The notes below the pieces were generated by a model, which saw only the letters and a list, made by a program, of their open reading frames with translations, was not told where the DNA came from and searched no databases. Source: Nostoc sp. CHAB 5824 (lineage in GTDB: Bacteria > Cyanobacteriota > Cyanobacteriia > Cyanobacteriales > Nostocaceae). From it: a stretch of 64,000 nt of DNA. Every line of letters begins with the position of its first letter. Position 1 is the first letter of the stretch. Location: assembly GCF_020829665.1 (NCBI RefSeq), contig NZ_JAIVFT010000018.1, forward strand, positions 1 through 64,000, in the 5' to 3' direction. Of the stretch, positions 25,130 through 34,033 are shown in pieces. The position numbers and the translations under genes are program-made.

Positions 25130-25411
25130 TTAACTATGCTGCAAAAACTCAACTTTGGGCAGTAACGGGTCAGTTACAATACCCACACCGCTAAAACCCC
25201 AGCGTTTGAGCAAGTTTCCCAACTGTATACGCCCAATAGATTCCACAGAAAAGCGATTTGCTACTTCAGCTGCATGGGTGTTGAGATAGCTAAGGGCATC
25301 AAAGTTTTCCTGAAACAGCAATAGATAACCTGATGTTTCGGTGTCAGGACGAGCTATAAGATAATTACCGTCAGTTTTTGAACGCACCAAGTAATAAACT
25401 TCGGACAGCAT
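25130..25411 (-). CDS. Small conserved cyanobacterial protein of unknown function
   Basis: A 93-residue soluble protein: MLSEVYYLVRSKTDGNYLIA, YLLLFQENFDALSYLNTHAA, and GNLLKRWGFSGVGIVTDPLL. I do not recognise a named domain. It has no signal peptide or membrane segment, and its composition is typical of coding sequence. It is on the same strand as, and upstream-adjacent to none of, the TA genes; the permease gene lies 70 bases further upstream with a heptamer repeat in between. Function unknown. Confidence 0.65.
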   Translation of the reverse strand: MLSEVYYLVRSKTDGNYLIARPDTETSGYLLLFQENFDALSYLNTHAAEVANRFSVESIGRIQLGNLLKRWGFSGVGIVTDPLLPKVEFLQHS

Positions 25412-25444
25412 GGGGAGAGTGGGGGAGGCAGGGGGCAGAGAATA

Positions 25445-25484
25445 ACTAATGACTAATGACTAATGACTAATGACTAATGACTAA
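25445..25484. repeat. Heptamer tandem repeat (CTAATGA)n
   Basis: Five to six tandem copies of CTAATGA between the permease stop and the 93-residue gene. It runs into the 3' end of the permease gene. Confidence 0.9.
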
Positions 25485-26527
25485 TTGAGATTTTCTAGGC
25501 GAATGCGTGGATCAGCTGCTTTGAGCATTAAGTCAGCAATTAAATTGCCAACAATCAGCAACACTGCACCCATTACCAAGCTTGCCATTAACAAATATAA
25601 ATCTTGAGCTTGTAAAGCCTGTAGAGTCAACCTCCCTAAACCAGGCCAATTGAAGAAAAATTCAGCAATGAAAGCACCATTTAATAAACCAGCTAATTCA
25701 AAACCCAATAAGGTAATTAAGGGATTTATCGCATTGCGGAGAGCATGAACGTAGATGACGCGGTTTTCTGGCAGTCCTTTGGCACGAGCCGTTTGGATGT
25801 AATCTTGACGCAGAACATCCAATAATTCGCCGCGAGTGATGCGTTGTAAACCAGCAAAACTAGTAATTGAGAGGGCGATCGTGGGTAAAATCATGTGCCA
25901 GCCGATATCTAAGATTCTGCCCAACCACGACAGTTCCGAGTGATTGATGCTAGTCATGCTACCCACTGGGAATAAGGGCGAGGTGATTTGGGCTAAAACC
26001 AGCAGTGCTAAAGCAGTGATGAAACTGGGAAAGCCTTGTCCGGCATAACTAATCACCTGTAAAATCCGGTCTGCTAGCTTATTTTGGTTAACAGCAGCAA
26101 AGATCCCAAGAGGGATGGCGATGGCCCATGTGACAATTAAAGATGCGATCGCTAATAGCAAAGTTGCTGGTACTCTTTCCCACAACAGCGATGCTACTGA
26201 ACGTTGATAAATAAAACTCGTGCCAAAATCCCCCTTTGTTAAAATTCGCCATAGCCATAGCCCAAATTGTTCTGGCCAAGACTTATCCAGACCAAACTGC
26301 CGCTTGATTTCCTCAATTCTTTCTGGCGATATTTTCGGGTTTTGCCGCAGTGTATCTACATAATCACCCGGAGCGAGTTGAATAATGAAAAACGACAACG
26401 CTGACGCCAACAACAAAGTCAGTAGTGCCTGCAATATCCGCTTTACTACATAAACAAAAGTTTCACTCGTGACTAACGTTATTAGCCAATCCCGACCTGT
26501 CTCCAAGGAAATTCTCGTAGATGTCAT
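25481..26527 (-). CDS. ABC transporter permease, DppB/OppB type
   Basis: The 348-residue inner-membrane protein is a peptide/nickel-type ABC permease. The N-terminal TM (LLTLLLASALSFFIIQLAPG) is followed by the family signature SPERIEEIKRQFGLDKSWPEQFGLW, several TM segments, and the EAA loop RGELLDVLRQDYIQTARAKG then LPENRVIYVHALRNAINPLI, which contacts the ATPase. It should act with a DppC-like permease, an ATPase and a binding protein, none of which are adjacent, so the substrate is unknown (oligopeptide most likely). The ATG comes directly out of a heptamer array. Confidence 0.9.
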   Translation of the reverse strand: MTSTRISLETGRDWLITLVTSETFVYVVKRILQALLTLLLASALSFFIIQLAPGDYVDTLRQNPKISPERIEEIKRQFGLDKSWPEQFGLWLWRILTKGDFGTSFIYQRSVASLLWERVPATLLLAIASLIVTWAIAIPLGIFAAVNQNKLADRILQVISYAGQGFPSFITALALLVLAQITSPLFPVGSMTSINHSELSWLGRILDIGWHMILPTIALSITSFAGLQRITRGELLDVLRQDYIQTARAKGLPENRVIYVHALRNAINPLITLLGFELAGLLNGAFIAEFFFNWPGLGRLTLQALQAQDLYLLMASLVMGAVLLIVGNLIADLMLKAADPRIRLENLN

Positions 26528-26625
26528 TTGTCATTTGTCCTTTATCATTTGTCCTTTACCATTAGTCATTTGTCATTTGTTCTTTGCTAATGACCAATGA
26601 CTAATGACCAATGACAAATAACTAA
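26522..26625. repeat. Heptamer-type repeat (TCATTTG)n
   Basis: Imperfect tandem units TCATTTG, TCCTTTA and CCATTAG, then reverse-orientation ATGACCA/ATGACTA units, filling the spacer between the permease and apt. The repeats face each other and could form a long hairpin. The first unit supplies the permease start codon. Confidence 0.9.
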
Positions 26626-27140
26626 TATTCAATTAAAGAGATAATCGGCACGTCCGGCAGATATTTACGCCCTTGTAAATCCCGTAGCTCGATAATAAAC
26701 CCAAATCCTACTAGTTCGCAGCCAATCTTCTGCACTAACTTTGCTGTTGCACTCGCAGTTCCACCCGTGGCAATCAAATCGTCCACAATCAAGACTCGGC
26801 TACCTTGCTGTAAAGCGTCTTGATGCACTTCCAGGCAGTCGATACCATACTCTAGTTCATATTCAATTGAGTGAACCGCTGCTGGTAACTTACCTTTTTT
26901 ACGGACGGGAATAAAACCAGCTCCTAATTTATAAGCCAGAGGTGAGCCAAAAATGAATCCTCTCGACTCCATACCAATGACATAATTCGGCTTTATTTCA
27001 GCTTCATTGCATTTTTGTGTTAAAAAGTCAATAGTGTAGCGCAATCCCTCTGGATCGCGCAGTAGTGTAGTAATATCCCGAAATAAAATTCCGGTTTTAG
27101 GGAAATCTGGGATGTCACGAACGAGAGACTTCAAATCCAT
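26622..27140 (-). CDS. apt: Adenine phosphoribosyltransferase
   Basis: The 172-residue purine-salvage enzyme makes AMP from adenine and PRPP. It begins MDLKSLVRDIPDFPKTGILF followed by RDITTLLRDPEG, and carries the PRPP-binding loop RVLIVDDLIATGGTASATAK (about residues 114-133) and the flexible-loop region YELEYGIDCLEVHQDAL. Length and motifs are standard. It is transcribed toward the permease with a heptamer spacer between them. No regulatory site was recognised. Confidence 0.96.
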   Translation of the reverse strand: MDLKSLVRDIPDFPKTGILFRDITTLLRDPEGLRYTIDFLTQKCNEAEIKPNYVIGMESRGFIFGSPLAYKLGAGFIPVRKKGKLPAAVHSIEYELEYGIDCLEVHQDALQQGSRVLIVDDLIATGGTASATAKLVQKIGCELVGFGFIIELRDLQGRKYLPDVPIISLIEY

Positions 27141-27558
27141 AAAATGGGGAGTAAAGAGTAGAAAGTAAGGAAAGTTAAAGGTGAAGAGTGAGGAGTTATT
27201 AATTTAAATTAAATTCATAGCTATCCCAGTCCCCAGTCTCCAGTCCCCAATTTTCCGATACCTGAAAAATCGTACACTATAATGTCATACGCTGGGGGTC
27301 GAGGCTGAAGCTTCGTCCTTGATTGACGATAATTAGAATCTAAATCAAGCTAGAAGAGGTATTGCACTAATAAATGAGGTGAATTAACTGATGTTTTAAA
27401 ACTTTGATTTCAATATAGGGAAAACTTTGAGTAGAAAGAGTTAAGTAATCTATATATCAGGTAGTCATGCTACTGCTATAAGTCTAATGCTCTTATCTGG
27501 CTACCGATCTTAAATTTGTTTTATCTAGTCTGTTGGAACCGCACAAGGTATTTATAGA
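27141..27558. other. Intergenic region between divergent genes
   Basis: Promoter-bearing spacer between apt (minus) and the DUF3038 gene (plus). It contains AGTAAGGAAAG-type and CAGTCCCCAGTC-type simple repeats at 27145-27255. No gene is seen. Confidence 0.5.
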
Positions 27559-28185
27559 ATGAATGTCTCAGCAAGTTTAACGCCGTTCAACAGTCCAACT
27601 CAAGATTCACTGCCTATGGTTCTGGACACTTTGCCAGATCCTGCGATCGCTTCGAAGACGTGTCCTCGGAGAACTCGGTTGCAAATTGACCTGATTTTAC
27701 TGGCAATTGAAGCTTTAGAGCTTGGTGGTTCGGAAGCAATCCTGACTTTTGCTCAAGAGTTGGATTTAAAAGGAATTGTTAAAGACAGAGTGAATTTATG
27801 GCGGATGCGTAGCTCTAACCCGCTACGGAGAGCACACATGCGCCGTCCCTTAACTATCATGGAAGCAAAAGCTTTGGTGGTTATTGCTTGCTACATAGCG
27901 CGGCGTTTAACTGTTGTGATTCGCCAGTTGCTAATGATATGTCAACAAATGGAAGAAAAGCAGATTCCATTAGAACAGAATTTGCGCCTCTCTAATTATC
28001 TAGAGCGCTTTAGAGCGCATTTTAAGAGCCGGATGAATGCTCGACGTTCTGGTGTACTGGCATTAACTTCTGATCAAAAATTAGATGAGCTAGCTATAAA
28101 TTTGTTAGGACAATTACTATTTTGTACTGGTACAGCTGGAATGCAGCGGTTCTGGATTAGTCTTTTTGACGGTGAAGTGGAATGA
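27559..28185 (+). CDS. DUF3038 protein
   Basis: The 208-residue cytoplasmic protein matches the cyanobacterial DUF3038 family: RRTRLQIDLILLAIEALELG, a basic central stretch (VNLWRMRSSNPLRRAHMRRP) and helical LTIMEAKALVVIACYIARRL. It is predicted all-alpha without a membrane segment. Its stop codon overlaps the start of the next gene by 4 bases (ATGA), so the two are translationally coupled. DUF3038 and DUF4335 genes are commonly neighbours in cyanobacteria, which suggests one complex. No function is established to my knowledge. Confidence 0.82.
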   Translation: MNVSASLTPFNSPTQDSLPMVLDTLPDPAIASKTCPRRTRLQIDLILLAIEALELGGSEAILTFAQELDLKGIVKDRVNLWRMRSSNPLRRAHMRRPLTIMEAKALVVIACYIARRLTVVIRQLLMICQQMEEKQIPLEQNLRLSNYLERFRAHFKSRMNARRSGVLALTSDQKLDELAINLLGQLLFCTGTAGMQRFWISLFDGEVE

Positions 28186-29615
28186 ATATTCAACGTAAGT
28201 ACAGTTTGCCTAATTGTACACTGCTTTTAGAAGGGTTAAGTGATGTAACTAGGGCTGCACACTTCCAGGAAATGCGCCCGGAATTATCAATATTGGTAAA
28301 TGCAGAATGTTATTTATCTGGTTTCAACCAACCCCTAACGGGAGGACGGGAATTTTTTGAAAGTTTAGTGAGGGCTGTTAGTGGGTATGCCCAAGAATTT
28401 TTAAGTACTGTACCCAATCCACAAGCACACAACCAGGAATCGGAGCTAGTAGAGTTTCAGAAAATTGACAGCAACCGACACAGGCTGATTATACATTCCG
28501 AAGGTGCTTCAGAGGGGTTTGATCGCTCTAACAACTCCAAACGTCCGCCTATTGAAATAGATTTGAATACAGTACAGTTGTTTGATTTAGTGGAAGCAGT
28601 GGATCAGTTTTTTGCTGATACCCAAACTTTACCAGAACTTTCCTTAGAACTACAACCAGTTACCAGACGCTATGGCGGTGCTAGTCAGGCTTTAATCAGG
28701 CAAACTGTTCCTGCTGCTGTGGGTGTGTCAAGTTTAGCAGTAGCTGCGATCGCCTTTAACTTGATTCCACCTCCCCAAATACGTCCACCGCAGCCCAAGC
28801 CAGATGAGCAAACTAGCTCTACAACAAACAATATCACTCCTTCAGCATCAGCTGCTGCAACTCCCATCGCGGCTGCAATACCCACACCAACGCCCATAGC
28901 TAATACAAAGCCGGCAGTTAAGGATTTAGAAGCACTTTTAAATACAGTTCCAGAAATTACTGATCCATCCCAGCTGCGTGCATTGAATCGTCAAGTTTAC
29001 AACCAAGTTCATCCAGCTTGGACTAATCGTTTAGGATTGAAACAGGAATTAATTTATCGTTTGGGCGTAGCTGCGGATGGGGCGATCGTTGGTTATAAAG
29101 CGCTGAATAAAGAGGCAAATCTAGGAGTGGGGCAAACTCCTCTGCCTAACGTACTTTACAATCCAGCTAACCGCGCTCCCATTTCCAATGAACCGATCGC
29201 CCAATTTCGAGTAGTGTTTACTACAAAAGGTGTGTTAGAAGTTAGCCCTTGGCGGGGATATGCTAGAACACCAGAGGTTGTCGGCACAAAAATTACTGAC
29301 TCTAATATAGTTAAAGGTTTAAACCAAAAGCTTTATAGTACAGTTCGCCAAACCTGGAGTGGTACTCCCACCTTTACGCGAGATTTGAAATATCGGGTAG
29401 CAGTCAACAAAGATGGAGTAATTGCTGACTATGAACCACTCAACCAAGTTGCCTTTGACTATTTCCGCGAAACACCCCTTCCCAAGATGTTCAACGCTGT
29501 CTACGGTTCCAATGTAGCAGCTCCAAATGATAAAGAACCTCTCGCCCACTTCCAAGTGATATTTAAGCCTAGCGGCACACTGGAAGTCATTCCTTGGCGG
29601 GGATATCTACAATAA
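28182..29615 (+). CDS. DUF4335 membrane protein with duplicated C-terminal domain
   Basis: 477 residues in four parts. The N-terminal DUF4335 domain (about residues 1-165) begins IQRKYSLPNCTLLLEGLSDV. A hydrophobic segment (AVGVSSLAVAAIAFNLI, about 178-195) follows, then a Pro/Thr/Ala-rich linker (about 195-245). Two copies of a domain of about 110 residues complete it: each has a LNRQVYNQVHPAW or LNQKLYSTVRQTW start, a G-AADGAIVGYKALN or NKDGVIADYEPLN core, TPLPxxxxxVY and a FxVIFKPSGTLEVIPWRGY ending. The topology predicts a cytoplasmic domain and periplasmic repeats. It is coupled to DUF3038 by a 4-base overlap. Function unknown. Confidence 0.8.
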   Translation: MNIQRKYSLPNCTLLLEGLSDVTRAAHFQEMRPELSILVNAECYLSGFNQPLTGGREFFESLVRAVSGYAQEFLSTVPNPQAHNQESELVEFQKIDSNRHRLIIHSEGASEGFDRSNNSKRPPIEIDLNTVQLFDLVEAVDQFFADTQTLPELSLELQPVTRRYGGASQALIRQTVPAAVGVSSLAVAAIAFNLIPPPQIRPPQPKPDEQTSSTTNNITPSASAAATPIAAAIPTPTPIANTKPAVKDLEALLNTVPEITDPSQLRALNRQVYNQVHPAWTNRLGLKQELIYRLGVAADGAIVGYKALNKEANLGVGQTPLPNVLYNPANRAPISNEPIAQFRVVFTTKGVLEVSPWRGYARTPEVVGTKITDSNIVKGLNQKLYSTVRQTWSGTPTFTRDLKYRVAVNKDGVIADYEPLNQVAFDYFRETPLPKMFNAVYGSNVAAPNDKEPLAHFQVIFKPSGTLEVIPWRGYLQ

Positions 29616-29666
29616 TTCGTAATTCGTAATTCGTAATTTTTAACTATAAAATTACGAATTACGAAT
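29616..29666. repeat. Inverted TCGTAAT repeats between convergent genes
   Basis: Four copies of AATTCGT units followed, after TTTTTAACTATAAAA, by the reverse complement TTACGAATTACGAATT. It forms a long hairpin between the DUF4335 and PBP stop codons and may terminate both. Confidence 0.8.
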
Positions 29667-31937
29667 TTACCTTGAAATTCTCCGCATATAATTTCCCCAT
29701 AACTGAGCTGCTTGAGCGCTGCTACCAGATGTAGGCGAATTATTGTCGTTTCCTAGCCAGACACCAGTTACAAGCCGCCGACTGGGAATAAAACCTATGA
29801 ACCATAAGTCAACGTTTTTATCAGTCGTGCCTGTTTTCCCCGCTTCTCCCAGTCCAATGGCAGCACTACGACCAGTACCTCTTGTGACTACGCCACGCAT
29901 CAAACTAGTCATCTCATTGGCTACACCATTTGGCAGCACTCGTTTGTTAGCATCTGGATCTTGGTCGAAGGAGTAGATTACACGGCAGGTTTTGATATCA
30001 TTGCGATCGCGGCAATCACCACTGTCTAAAATTCGGTTAATTGCATGGGGAGGATTCCGTACACCACCATTACTAATAGCGCCAAAAGCACCAGTCATTT
30101 CCAAAACATTCACTACACTTTGACCTAGTACCAAGCCAGGAACTGGATCAAGGGTTGACTTTATTCCCAAATTCTCTGCCATCGCCACTACTTTATTCAG
30201 CCCGATTTCTCTGGCAACTCTTAGGGCGATGGGATTTTCCGAAAGAGCAAGCCCGGTGGCAATATCTAAACTAGTGCCAGCACCAGCACGACAGGGTTTA
30301 TAAGTAAAGCCTTGCCAAGTTAAAGGGGCGCAAGAATAACTTTTGGATTCTGAAATTCCCTGTTGAATAGCAGCGGTGTAAGCAAAAATTTTGAAGGTGG
30401 AACCTGGTTGTCTTTTGGCTTGAACAGCACGATTGAACTGACTTTTTCTGTAATCAGTCCCGCCCACCATTGCCAGGATACTGCCTGTACTAGAGTCAAG
30501 AGTGACTACCGCCCCCTGAGAAAAATTAAAATTTCTACCGGCGTTGTTCACTGAATTACTCAACGCTGCTTCTGCTTGGCTCTGTATCGCGGGATCTAGC
30601 TTGGTTTCAATGATATAATTTCCTTCTCTTGCAGCTCCCTCCCCCAAAATTGATTCAAGTTCAGAGAAGACGTAACTGTAAAAATAAGGAGCGATCGTCT
30701 TAGCTTGCTGTTCGCAGACTTTAGGACTAACTTGGACGGTGGAGCGTCTAGCTCGGTTCGCATCCTCAGGCTTAATTTTGCCCATCTCCAGCAACCGCTT
30801 AATCACGCGATTCCGGTACTCGGCTGCTTCTAGCTTATTTGGCCCATCCCCACAGAAATCGAAAGCGTTGGGAGCGGGTAAAATTCCTACCAAGGTTGCT
30901 GCTTCTGCCAAAGTTAATTCTTTAGCCGACTTCTCAAAGTAATACTGGGATGCATCCTCAAAGCCAGAGGTATCTCCCCCCAAAAAAACCCGATTTAAGT
31001 ACATCAGCAAAATATCATCTTTGCTGTAAAAGGTTTCGAGCTTCAGGGCGACAACTGCCTCCCGCAATTTACGTCCAAGGGTATCCTGTCTGCCTACATA
31101 CTCGCGGAACAAACTGCGGGCAACTTGCTGGGTAACAGTGCTGGCTCCTTGCTGCACATCTCCGCTACGGCTATTGATCAACACGGCTCGTAAAATACCC
31201 ACAGGGTCAACCCCAAAGTGCCAGTAATAACGACTATCCTCTGAAGCCACAACCGCAGCAGGCAAATAAGGGCCAAATTCCTCTAAACGCTTCATGTCTA
31301 CATGAGAGGTAGTGCGAGGCTCTCTCAGGGGAGTAGCTCCATCACGGGCGTAAACAACTACTGGAGCGCGTGTAGCTGTAGGTAGGGGTTTAACTTGAAA
31401 TTTTAGCCATTCGACGCCAATTACTAACGCTAACAGGGCACTAGCACCGCCGACGCCATAAGCTGTCCAACTTGCAGCTTTGACGTACCATGCTGGCGGA
31501 TCGACGTATTGCAACCGCACAGAAGCGGCGAGTTCTGGGGGTCCCAAAGTAAGAATATCGCCGTGACGCAGTTCCAGGGAATTAACACGACGCTTGCCAC
31601 GATAAATGCCATTGGTAGAGTTTTCGTCTTTGATGACAAAAACTGATGTACGTTGAGTGGAATTCCGCGATAACGACAGATGAATTTGGCTGACAACTGG
31701 GTTACGGATGACAATATCGCTGGATTTGGAGCTACGACCTAGAATATAGCGATCGCCCAACAGTGGATATATCTCTGCCTTATCCGCCCCCGCGTCCTGC
31801 ACCCAGAGTTCCGGTACTTTGGCATTAGGCTTGAGCGCCAATTTAGAAAAATCGACCCTAGCTTGAATAGTATGTACCGCTTGAGTCAGTTGACCTAGTA
31901 ACGTTTGTGGCTTGTGAGGGGGTTGGGGAGAACTCAT
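29667..31937 (-). CDS. Class A penicillin-binding protein (PBP1A family) with FHA domain
   Basis: The 756-residue bifunctional peptidoglycan synthase has an N-terminal cytoplasmic FHA phosphothreonine-binding domain (about residues 55-140; YILGRSSKSSDIVIRNPVVS), one TM segment (about 158-178), a GT51 glycosyltransferase domain (EDSRYYWHFGVDPVGILRA, QQGASTVTQQVARSLF) and a transpeptidase domain. The transpeptidase has the active-site serine in QPGSTFKIFAY, SEN as the SxN motif in LALSENPIA, and KTGT in GEAGKTGTTDKN. It polymerises and cross-links cell wall in the periplasm. The FHA fusion, known from cyanobacterial PBPs, suggests control by a Ser/Thr kinase. Confidence 0.95.
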   Translation of the reverse strand: MSSPQPPHKPQTLLGQLTQAVHTIQARVDFSKLALKPNAKVPELWVQDAGADKAEIYPLLGDRYILGRSSKSSDIVIRNPVVSQIHLSLSRNSTQRTSVFVIKDENSTNGIYRGKRRVNSLELRHGDILTLGPPELAASVRLQYVDPPAWYVKAASWTAYGVGGASALLALVIGVEWLKFQVKPLPTATRAPVVVYARDGATPLREPRTTSHVDMKRLEEFGPYLPAAVVASEDSRYYWHFGVDPVGILRAVLINSRSGDVQQGASTVTQQVARSLFREYVGRQDTLGRKLREAVVALKLETFYSKDDILLMYLNRVFLGGDTSGFEDASQYYFEKSAKELTLAEAATLVGILPAPNAFDFCGDGPNKLEAAEYRNRVIKRLLEMGKIKPEDANRARRSTVQVSPKVCEQQAKTIAPYFYSYVFSELESILGEGAAREGNYIIETKLDPAIQSQAEAALSNSVNNAGRNFNFSQGAVVTLDSSTGSILAMVGGTDYRKSQFNRAVQAKRQPGSTFKIFAYTAAIQQGISESKSYSCAPLTWQGFTYKPCRAGAGTSLDIATGLALSENPIALRVAREIGLNKVVAMAENLGIKSTLDPVPGLVLGQSVVNVLEMTGAFGAISNGGVRNPPHAINRILDSGDCRDRNDIKTCRVIYSFDQDPDANKRVLPNGVANEMTSLMRGVVTRGTGRSAAIGLGEAGKTGTTDKNVDLWFIGFIPSRRLVTGVWLGNDNNSPTSGSSAQAAQLWGNYMRRISR

Positions 31938-32365
31938 CGGCTATTCACATCACACTTTTTAGTGAAGAATCGGGCGAATTACAATTTAGATGTTAGTCTT
32001 TCATCATTTTACTCATAAGCTAAAGCATAAATTATCTATACGGATTTTTTTGAGCTAATTTATACCTAACTCTAAGTCGAAACCTAAATTTATTTGTTAT
32101 TTTTGTCACTTAATTATAGAGACGCGAATTATTTATACATTTTCAAAACCCTATTATATCTACTATGTACTACTACAATAGCTAGAAAGATATCTTTAAT
32201 CTTGTATTATTAAACACTAGTTATCGATAAATAACAGATTTAATTTTTACCAATTTACATATCCACATATTCTGAAACAAACCTAAATATCTTCATTTAG
32301 GAAGATTTTCTAAATCTTATTGTCTGTTTTAATGGGCCGAGTGTTCCGTTGAGGTTAATTTTAGA
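31938..32365. other. AT-rich intergenic region between divergent genes
   Basis: Spacer between the PBP gene and the secreted repeat-protein gene. It is very AT-rich with no ORF or recognised motif. Both promoters must lie here. Confidence 0.5.
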
Positions 32366-33040
32366 ATGATCGGAAAATCTCTGACCATGATTGGTACAGC
32401 TCTATCTTTAGCGCTCACCGCTAACATTGCTGTAGCCGAATCCAGTAAATCCCCCATAGCCCAATCCAGTAGCGACTCCACTAGTGCACCAACGGAAATC
32501 AAGATGTCGCCAGAAGGGATGAAAATTCTGTGCGAGTATTTTCCGCTCAACTCCCGCTGTTCCGGCGGCACAGCAGTCACTCCTAGCGCTCCTGGTAGCA
32601 CTACAGTACCAGCAGAAACCACGCCCAATAGCACCACCACTCCAGATAGCACAACTGCACCAGGAACCATTACGCCACCTGGATCTGGTACTCCCGAAAC
32701 CACTCCAGCACCAGGAACTATTACCCCATCTGAACCTGGCGCTCCTAGTAACTTAACTCCTGCACCAGGAACCATTACCCCATCTGAACCTGGCGCTCCT
32801 AGTAACTTAACTCCTACACCAGGAACTGTTACCCCATCTGAACCTGGCACTCCTAGTAACTTAACTCCTGCACCAGGAACCGTTACCCCACCTGAATCTG
32901 GCACTCCTGGGAGCAGCACTGAACCAGGAAACCCAGCTTCACCTGAGTCTGGTACTACTGACAGCAATCCCGAACCAAATACCAGTTCTCCCAATACTCC
33001 AGGCTCTAGTTCACCAAAAACTCCTACCACAGGTAATTAA
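32366..33040 (+). CDS. Secreted Pro/Thr/Ser-rich tandem-repeat protein
   Basis: 224 residues. A signal peptide (TMIGTALSLALTANIAVAES, cleavage probably after AVA) precedes a short domain with two cysteines (MKILCEYFPLNSRCSGGT, about residues 51-68). The remainder is a disordered array with an 18-residue unit, about APGTITPSEPGAPSNLTP, repeated three to four times, then degenerate Pro/Thr/Gly-rich sequence. The plus-strand frame is the real one because it has the signal peptide; the opposite-strand frame (Val/Gly-rich) is a shadow. It is probably exported to the periplasm or cell surface. The cysteine-containing domain is known in other cyanobacterial secreted proteins, but I cannot name it. 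Confidence 0.75.
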   Translation: MIGKSLTMIGTALSLALTANIAVAESSKSPIAQSSSDSTSAPTEIKMSPEGMKILCEYFPLNSRCSGGTAVTPSAPGSTTVPAETTPNSTTTPDSTTAPGTITPPGSGTPETTPAPGTITPSEPGAPSNLTPAPGTITPSEPGAPSNLTPTPGTVTPSEPGTPSNLTPAPGTVTPPESGTPGSSTEPGNPASPESGTTDSNPEPNTSSPNTPGSSSPKTPTTGN

Positions 33041-33104
33041 ATTAAAACCTGAGGCATAATCTGAATGCTAGTTTGCCATCAGCGATCATCAGTGCATCTT
33101 GACC

Positions 33105-33135
33105 TCTTACGCCAGTTATGCAAACTGGTGTAAGA
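33105..33135 (+). terminator. Hairpin downstream of the secreted protein gene
   Basis: TCTTACGCCAGTT pairs with AACTGGTGTAAGA across a short loop, with one G-T wobble. There is no T run after it, so termination is only possible. Confidence 0.45.
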
Positions 33136-33212
33136 TAACAAATAAATAATCGCTATAACCAATAGATCAAGTCTTCGGATATAAGACGGACCAAGGGTTT
33201 TAGTAATCAATA

Positions 33213-33235
33213 GCCTGGGATTAATGATCCCAGGC
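33213..33235. terminator. Terminator between convergent genes
   Basis: A perfect 9-bp stem GCCTGGGAT/ATCCCAGGC with a 5-base loop lies just past the lspA stop on the minus strand. It can serve lspA and the convergent secreted-protein gene. Confidence 0.75.
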
Positions 33236-33243
33236 TTAATAGT

Positions 33244-33720
33244 TTAATGCGACCTGTCAGTTGAAGTCGGTGTTTTTTGCAAGGAAGCAATTAACAGGCA
33301 AACAATACCGATACTAATAAATGAATCTGCCACATTAAATACAGCAAAGTTAATCAGGCGAAAATCAAGAAAATCAACGACGTAGCCTAAAACAAAGCGA
33401 TCAATACCGTTGCCCATAGCTCCACCTAAAATCAAGCCATAGCCCAACTGATCCCACAAATTTAATGTTGGACCAAACAAGGCCAACGCTATCAATACTA
33501 AACTCACTCCTAAAGATAGCCAGCGCAACCACTCTACTTTCCCACTCAATATACTAAAAGCGGCACCAGTGTTAGTGACATAGGTGAAGTGAAATATCCC
33601 AGATAAGAGTGGTAGTGTCTGCCCTAAGCTAAAGGTTTGTACCACCCAGTATTTTGTTATTTGGTCTAAGAAAAAAGCTATAAAGGCAGCGATCGAGAAA
33701 AGGCGATTTTTTAAACGCAT
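33244..33720 (-). CDS. lspA: Lipoprotein signal peptidase (signal peptidase II)
   Basis: The 158-residue inner-membrane aspartic peptidase has four predicted TM segments. The catalytic aspartates are in NGIDRFVLGYVVDFLDF (about residues 105-121) and FNVADSFISIGIV (about 128-140). It removes signal peptides from diacylglyceryl-modified prolipoproteins; PstS encoded at 35431 is a plausible client. It is on the same strand as bioY, about 310 bases apart with a repeat between. Complete and of normal length. Confidence 0.96.
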   Translation of the reverse strand: MRLKNRLFSIAAFIAFFLDQITKYWVVQTFSLGQTLPLLSGIFHFTYVTNTGAAFSILSGKVEWLRWLSLGVSLVLIALALFGPTLNLWDQLGYGLILGGAMGNGIDRFVLGYVVDFLDFRLINFAVFNVADSFISIGIVCLLIASLQKTPTSTDRSH

Positions 33721-34033
33721 GGCGAATTAGTCATTGGTCATTGGTAATTTGTAAGCCAGCGCAGTCTCGTCCCTTCTCTACGAGACGCTTTGCGAAGGCG
33801 CTACCCTCTCCCTTTGAGAGAAGAGGAGCCACTGCGTTGCAAACTTTCCCAGAGTTGTAGCAAGTGGCGTAGAAACCATGTTAGTTCCTTCTCCTAACGC
33901 AGTCGCTCATGGAAAGCTATTGATAATAGCGTTGCGTTAGCGAATCCTCTCCCAGCGGGAGAAGCCAAAGGTGAACGAGAGTCACCCGTAAGGGTCATTC
34001 ATTGATCATGAGCTTTTGACAAATGACAATGAA
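33721..34033. repeat. Cluster of Nostoc intergenic repeats
   Basis: Spacer between lspA and bioY. It starts with TCATTGG heptamer units, then a hairpin GTCTCGT(33764-33770)/ACGAGAC(33780-33786) in a CGAGACGCTTTGCGAAGGCG context, a second hairpin-rich stretch (CTCTCCCTTTGAGAGAAGAGG) and TAGCGTTGCGTTAGCGAA. It is composite repeat sequence, and no gene is evident. Confidence 0.65.

Noticed and set aside
28685..28897. 70-codon minus-strand Gly/Val/Ala frame
   Set aside because: Antisense of the Pro/Ala/Thr linker of the DUF4335 protein.
32329..33030. 233-codon minus-strand Val/Gly-rich frame
   Set aside because: Shadow of the plus-strand secreted protein, which has a signal peptide.
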